9,575 bases of DNA, taken from Anammoximicrobium sp032229885. Lineage in GTDB: Bacteria > Planctomycetota > Planctomycetia > Pirellulales > Pirellulaceae. Shown here piece by piece: positions 6,427-9,575 of the stretch. Each line of letters begins with the position of its first letter. Position 1 is the first letter of the stretch. A model generated the notes under the pieces. That model saw only the letters and a program-made list of their open reading frames with translations, was not told where the DNA came from and made no database searches. The stretch spans positions 1-9,575 of the forward strand of contig JAVYAJ010000303.1 of NCBI GenBank assembly GCA_032229885.1. The letters run 5' to 3'. Both the position numbers and the translations under genes were made by a program.

Positions 6427-7164
6427 ATGTGCGAGCCGTCGCGTCCTCGTCATTCGATCCACCGTTGTCGCCGCCGCAGTTGGACGGTCTCGCTGTTGGT
6501 TCATGCCGCGTTGGCGACGGGTTTGCTCGCCACGACCTTCGATCCGTGGTGGGCGCGGGACCGGGCCGAGCGGGACGCTCGCGCGATCGTCGTCACGATG
6601 GCGTCCGGCCAAGCCGAGGACGAAACGGACGCCGATCGCACCACCGAGACGCATTTCATCGGCGATCCGGCGGACGTCACGGCCGCAATGGTGCGCGAGC
6701 GTCTCGAACGCACCGTGGCCGAATCCGACGCGCTTCCCCAGCCCAACAAGCTAGATAAACTGGATGCGCTGTCCGAACGATTGACGCAGGTCGCCGATCC
6801 CCAGTCGCTGCGGGCCATGTCGGCGGCGATGCAATCCTATCTGGGGATCGAATCCCGTGCCGCGCAGCCGACGCCAGAGGCACCGGGTGGGCAGTTCGAT
6901 TTCGACACGGCTCAATTCCACGACATCCGTCGCGAACCTAAACCGGCGGGGGGGTATCGCTATGTGGCGACGCTGTTGGACGCAGACGGTCGGACGGTCG
7001 AGGTCGAGCTTGCCGAACAGGAGGGCGAACCCATCTTCGAGACGATGCAGCGCATCAAAGCCAATCCGCTGCTCGAGCAGATCTATCGCCACATCGTCAT
7101 GCCGCTGTTGGACAAGATGATGGCGGGCGTCAAGCAAACCGCGCAGCGCGAACCGCTTCGATAG
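6427..7164 (+). CDS. Membrane-anchored protein with TonB/TolA-like N-terminal helix, unknown function
   Basis: A 245-residue protein with a basic N-terminus (Arg/His-rich, 6-18) and one hydrophobic helix at about 19-38, so the rest should lie in the periplasm. The helix contains Ser22, His26, Leu33 and Thr37 at the spacing of the SHLS motif (Ser-x3-His-x6-Leu-x3-Ser) by which TonB and TolA contact ExbB/ExbD or TolQ/TolR. The expected proline-rich linker and TonB C-terminal domain are missing. Instead residues 50-130 are acidic and helical, 145-170 form a linker, and 173-245 end in a helical segment (ANPLLEQIYRHIVMPLLDKMM). The ATG at 6427 is the first plausible start: no start codon occurs in this frame between 6370 and 6426, and there is no Shine-Dalgarno site. 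It is divergent from the phosphatase and followed by a 409-base gap. The assignment to an energy-transducing complex is speculative; it may be an ordinary single-pass membrane protein. Confidence 0.8.
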   Translation: MCEPSRPRHSIHRCRRRSWTVSLLVHAALATGLLATTFDPWWARDRAERDARAIVVTMASGQAEDETDADRTTETHFIGDPADVTAAMVRERLERTVAESDALPQPNKLDKLDALSERLTQVADPQSLRAMSAAMQSYLGIESRAAQPTPEAPGGQFDFDTAQFHDIRREPKPAGGYRYVATLLDADGRTVEVELAEQEGEPIFETMQRIKANPLLEQIYRHIVMPLLDKMMAGVKQTAQREPLR

Positions 7165-7573
7165 CCGCACGCGCGCACCGGGGCGAACGGGCGCGGCGCG
7201 GGCGAACGATCGCCGTGCGAATTGCGAACGGACGCGGTGCGACATGCCAGACGCCGCACGGATGAGGTCCCGTCCCCTAGACCCGACCGATGCGATGGGC
7301 GACAATAACCCGTTCGAATGACGGTCGGGCGCAGAATGCAGCGGGATGCGCGCCGTACGAATCGAAGCTGCCCGTCGCCATCCATCGCGTTGCTGTCTCC
7401 TGGGGACATCCACGACGCGGGAAGGACTGGGCTGGGTCAGACATTCACCGGCCGGTCTCGCCGATGCCGGCTTTCATACAGCCGGCGGACCACAGCGTTC
7501 TGCGGTCGGCGTCCGTCGAAAGGCCTTTCATCACGCCCGTTGAACCGTCTCAGTTGCATCAGGAGGACAGACC
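7165..7573. other. Intergenic stretch with short repeats and stem-loops
   Basis: No gene is supported in these 409 bases. Near the left end GGGCGAACG occurs twice (7181-7189, 7200-7208) and GCGAACG once more (7224-7230). An inverted repeat CCCGACCG (7282-7289) / CGGTCGGG (7322-7329) encloses 32 bases that could pair further (GGG with CCC, extended by A-U and G-U pairs). A second hairpin lies at 7466-7486. The open frames that run through here (for example from 7318) continue as shadows inside the oxidoreductase gene. Part of this stretch is probably the leader of the gene at 7574, but no promoter was recognised. Confidence 0.5.
7466..7486 (+). promoter_or_regulatory. Leader hairpin upstream of the oxidoreductase gene
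   Basis: GCCGGCT (7466-7472) and AGCCGGC (7480-7486) form a 7-bp stem with a 7-base loop, TTCATAC, about 88 bases before the ATG at 7574. No T-run follows. It could be a leader structure or a binding site; the evidence is the symmetry alone. Confidence 0.35.
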
Positions 7574-8614
7574 ATGGCTCAGGACTACGTGACCTTCGGG
7601 GTAATCGGCGCCGGCGGGATTGCGAAGCGCAGAACCATTCCCGGCATGTTGAAAGCCAAGAACTGTCGCCTGGCGGCGGTGATGGATCCGGTCGGCGTCG
7701 AGGAGATTGCGAGCGAGTTCAAGGTCGCCAAAGCCTACACGACCGAAGCGGAACTGTTGGCCGACCCGGCGATCGATGCCGTGTATATCGCCTCGCCGGT
7801 CAACTTCCATCTGAAGCAGATTCGTGCCGCGGCGGCGGCCGGCAAGCACGTCCTGTGCGAAAAGCCGCTGACGCTGACGCTGGCGCAGACCAAGGAAGCC
7901 GTTGCCGCGTGCAAGCAGGCCAAGGTCTATCTGCAGGAAGGCTTCATGATGAAGTTCCACGGCGCGCACGCGGCGATCAAGCAACTGATCGACGAGGGCC
8001 GGTTGGGCAAGATCGTCTACATGCGCGCGCAACTGTCCTGTTGGTATCCCCGGATCGAGGGCGCTTGGCGCCAGGATCCCAAGCTGGGCGGCGGCGGGGC
8101 GCTGGTCGATATGGCCACGCACCTGTACGACCTGCTGGCCTGGTTTGGCGGTCCGATCCGACGCGTTGTCGCGGCGGTCAATACGCTGGTTCAGGATTAT
8201 CGCCCGGACGACGCCTCGACCACGTTGCTCGAGTTCCGAGCCGGAACGCAGGCGACGGTCGATTGCTTCTTCTGCATCCCGGACGCCGCCAGCCGGACGC
8301 GGCTGGAGATCTACGGATCGCAGGGGGCGGTCCTGGCCGAAGGCACCATCGGGCAGAGCACGGGCGGAGTGCTCGAAGTCTATGAAACCGCGGGGCCGGC
8401 CGGCTACGACGCCCAGCAGAGCAAGGACGTCGCTCGCAAATTCCAGAAGACGCCCTTTCCCAAGATCAACCCGTACACGGCCGAGTGCGAGTATTTTGCG
8501 GATTGTATCCTGCAGCGTCGCGCGCCGGCGCTGAACGATGGCAAGAACGCGATCATGATCGCCGACTTGACCGAGCGCGCGTATCGGTCCGCAAAGCAGC
8601 GCAAGGTGCTCTGA
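7574..8614 (+). CDS. Gfo/Idh/MocA family NAD(P)-dependent oxidoreductase
   Basis: A 346-residue protein, the usual length for the family. The N-terminal Rossmann domain (about 6-125) has the dinucleotide loop GVIGAGGIA (9-17), an acidic residue after the second strand (Asp38 in AAVMDP) that favours NAD over NADP, and CEKPLTLT with the catalytic-type Lys97 (EKP, 96-98). The C-terminal substrate domain has GGGGALVDMATHLYD (172-186), carrying the Asp179-x3-His183 pair that with Lys97 makes the common catalytic set. Members oxidise or reduce sugars, inositols and related polyols; the substrate here cannot be named. There is no signal peptide or Tat motif, so it is cytoplasmic. The start is well supported by AGGAGG (7561-7566), seven bases before the ATG. 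The gene appears to be a single transcription unit. Confidence 0.95.
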   Translation: MAQDYVTFGVIGAGGIAKRRTIPGMLKAKNCRLAAVMDPVGVEEIASEFKVAKAYTTEAELLADPAIDAVYIASPVNFHLKQIRAAAAAGKHVLCEKPLTLTLAQTKEAVAACKQAKVYLQEGFMMKFHGAHAAIKQLIDEGRLGKIVYMRAQLSCWYPRIEGAWRQDPKLGGGGALVDMATHLYDLLAWFGGPIRRVVAAVNTLVQDYRPDDASTTLLEFRAGTQATVDCFFCIPDAASRTRLEIYGSQGAVLAEGTIGQSTGGVLEVYETAGPAGYDAQQSKDVARKFQKTPFPKINPYTAECEYFADCILQRRAPALNDGKNAIMIADLTERAYRSAKQRKVL

Positions 8615-8667
8615 ACGGCCTTGCGCGATCCCGTGCGGTTGTCGTTGCGCCGCTTCGGTCTGACGTC

Positions 8668-8692
8668 GGTTCGCGCCCGCAGGCGCGAAACC
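8668..8692 (+). terminator. Candidate terminator hairpin after the oxidoreductase gene
   Basis: TTCGCGCC (8670-8677) and GGCGCGAA (8682-8689) pair exactly around the loop CGCA, and GG/CC extend the stem to 10 bp past a bulged A at 8690. It lies 53 bases after the stop codon and before the next promoter at 8735. It lacks a U-tract, so it may act with Rho or only protect the 3' end. Confidence 0.45.
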
Positions 8693-8734
8693 CCGGGGCG
8701 AGTCGGACCGTCGCGGCGGGCGAGGTTCGCCCAT

Positions 8735-8762
8735 TTGACAGCGACTTGCGATTCGATAAAAT
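8735..8762 (+). promoter_or_regulatory. Sigma70-type promoter for the tat genes
   Basis: TTGACA (8735-8740) is a perfect -35 box; TAAAAT (8757-8762) matches five of six -10 bases; the spacer is 16 bases. Transcription should start near 8769, leaving a leader of about 134 bases before the ATG at 8903. In the leader, GTGCGG (8782-8787) can pair with CCGCAC (8797-8802), competing with a shorter GCCGC/GCGGC pairing at 8777-8788. This is the best consensus promoter in the window. Confidence 0.7.
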
Positions 8763-8902
8763 AGATGCGTTGCAGTGCCGCGTGCGGCCTGCATGACCGC
8801 ACAAGTCGGTTCCGGCAATGCCCTTCCGGGCGATTGACCCGCTTTCGCCGCTTGTCAGCGACACATAAGTTCCTGGTTCCCACCTAGTGCGAGAGCGATG
8901 CT

Positions 8903-9127
8903 ATGAGTACGGTGTTGTTTGCCCTTGGCATACCCGGCGGCATGGAATTGATCATCCTCTTGGTCATCATGCTGATTCTGTTCGGCCATCGGCTGCCCAG
9001 CGTGATGCGGAGCCTCGGCGCCAGCGCGCGCGAGTTCAAAAAGGGCGTCGAGGGCATCGGCGAGGACATCGAAGAAGCGGGAGCGTCCAGCTCGAAGGAC
9101 AGGCCTGCCAAGTCGCTGGACGAATGA
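8903..9127 (+). CDS. tatA: Sec-independent (Tat) translocase subunit, TatA/TatE type
   Basis: A 74-residue protein with TatA layout: a short N-terminal segment, a polar Glu15 at the start of a single hydrophobic helix (about 15-27), the hinge LFGHRLP (26-32), an amphipathic helix (about 33-57, SLGASAREFKKGVEGIGEDIEE) and a short polar tail. TatA subunits assemble with TatC to pass folded twin-arginine proteins across the cytoplasmic membrane. The start at 8903 has only a weak GAGAG site seven bases upstream; an internal ATG at 8942 would remove residues 1-13 and place Glu beside the start, which is less usual. A consensus promoter lies at 8735-8762. A second Tat-family gene follows 147 bases downstream. 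Confidence 0.9.
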   Translation: MSTVLFALGIPGGMELIILLVIMLILFGHRLPSVMRSLGASAREFKKGVEGIGEDIEEAGASSSKDRPAKSLDE

Positions 9128-9136
9128 AGCCCCGTT

Positions 9137-9160
9137 GACTGTCGCGATCGTCGGTCTTTT
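9137..9160 (+). terminator. Weak terminator-like hairpin between the two tat genes
   Basis: GACTG (9137-9141) can pair with CGGTC (9152-9156), including one G-U pair, followed at once by TTTT (9157-9160). The stem is only 5 bp, so it may cause partial termination or pausing between the two tat genes rather than a full stop. Confidence 0.25.
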
Positions 9161-9274
9161 GCGAACCAACCGCCGTCATCGCTCAGCGGGCTGCGCTGCT
9201 GCGCCGGCCGGACTTCGGGGATCGAAAAGCCCGGCCCTTCTCGCCGTTGCCTCCTATCCAGAGGAGAACCGCTC

Positions 9275-9575
9275 ATGTTTGGTCTCGGGATGCCCGAATT
9301 GGTGATTCTCGGCGTGATTGCCGTCCTCTTGTTCGGCAAACGCCTGCCGGAGGTCGCCAAAACGCTCGGAAAAAGCTACAGCGAGTTCCGCCGCAGCCTG
9401 GCGGAGATCCAGTCGCAGTTCAACACGTTTGACACGTCGTCTTCGAGCTATCGATCCTCGAACTACAGCTCGCCCGGATACGGATCGTCGAGCGGCTACT
9501 CGCCCGCCGAGTCCGCTTCGGAATACGACGATTACGAAGCCGTCTCGGCGCCGAAGTTCACTCCGCCCCAGGCCG
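9275..9575 (+). CDS. Second TatA/TatB-family protein, cut by the window edge
   Basis: The first 100 residues are visible; the reading frame runs open off the right edge. It begins MFGLGMPELVILGVIAVLLF, a typical TatA/TatB start with Glu8 leading a single hydrophobic helix (8-20), then GKRLPEV (21-27) and an amphipathic helix (about 28-49). The start is well supported by GAGGAG at 9261-9266, eight bases upstream. Whether it acts as TatA or TatB cannot be settled: the LFGKRLPE hinge is TatA-like, while the longer tail recalls TatB. From residue 51 the sequence becomes Ser/Tyr/Gly/Pro-rich, with Tyr at 59, 64, 69, 75, 84 and 87, unlike the charged tails usual in the family. A tatC gene may follow outside the window. 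Confidence 0.9.
   Translation, partial: MFGLGMPELVILGVIAVLLFGKRLPEVAKTLGKSYSEFRRSLAEIQSQFNTFDTSSSSYRSSNYSSPGYGSSSGYSPAESASEYDDYEAVSAPKFTPPQA

Noticed and set aside
7318..8385. Plus-strand open frame of 355 codons overlapping the oxidoreductase.
   Set aside because: Out-of-frame shadow, Arg/Gly-rich; the frame from 7574 has the complete Gfo/Idh/MocA motifs and a strong ribosome-binding site.
7559..8818. Minus-strand open frame of 419 codons.
   Set aside because: Antisense shadow of the oxidoreductase gene; no recognisable domain.
8793..8837. Small upstream frame of 14 codons in the tat leader.
   Set aside because: No ribosome-binding site and composition typical of chance; a regulatory leader peptide cannot be supported.
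1..9575. Search for CRISPR arrays, insertion-sequence ends, tRNAs and phage or defence genes.
   Set aside because: No regularly spaced repeats, transposase motifs, cloverleaf-like segments or defence-related domains were seen on either strand.

Overview
This 9.6 kb window is high-GC chromosomal DNA that reads like a planctomycete, probably of the Pirellula type. This is inferred from gene content, not from a marker gene. The signs are a tandem pair of short pilin-like proteins of a kind common in planctomycetes, an exported HEAT-repeat protein with a Phe/Trp-rich C-terminal motif, a membrane protein fused to a spermidine-synthase-like domain, a Gfo/Idh/MocA oxidoreductase, and long intergenic stretches. 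No rRNA, tRNA, transposase, CRISPR array or phage gene is visible.

Layout. Positions 1-326 hold no convincing gene. Two paralogous pilin-like genes follow at 327-656 and 772-1122 (+), separated by a perfect 11-bp stem-loop. A gene-poor stretch (1123-1695) carries two short hairpins that look like part of a dispersed intergenic repeat. A secreted HEAT-repeat protein is at 1696-2928 (+) and a 721-residue fused membrane/spermidine-synthase-like protein at 3108-5273 (+). A histidine phosphatase is convergent at 5447-6076 (-). Divergent from it is a membrane-anchored protein of unknown function with a TonB/TolA-like N-terminal helix (6427-7164, +). After a 409-base gap with possible RNA structure comes a Gfo/Idh/MocA oxidoreductase (7574-8614, +). 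The right end holds two TatA/TatB-type genes (8903-9127 and 9275 to the edge), preceded by the best sigma70-like promoter in the window.

How the genes relate. Most genes are separated by 100-400 bases and look like single transcription units, so the window is mainly a mosaic of unrelated genes. Two local groups make sense: the pilin pair, and the Tat pair, whose partner tatC probably lies just beyond the right edge. The genes at 1696 and 6427 have no Shine-Dalgarno sequence. Each has a -10-like hexamer 6-7 bases before its ATG, which suggests leaderless transcripts, whereas most of the others have GGAGG-type sites. I did not find a complete novel system. The best leads are the pilin pair with its atypical processing site and variable two-cysteine loop, the TonB-like anchor without a TonB domain, and the Tyr/Ser-rich tail on the second Tat protein.
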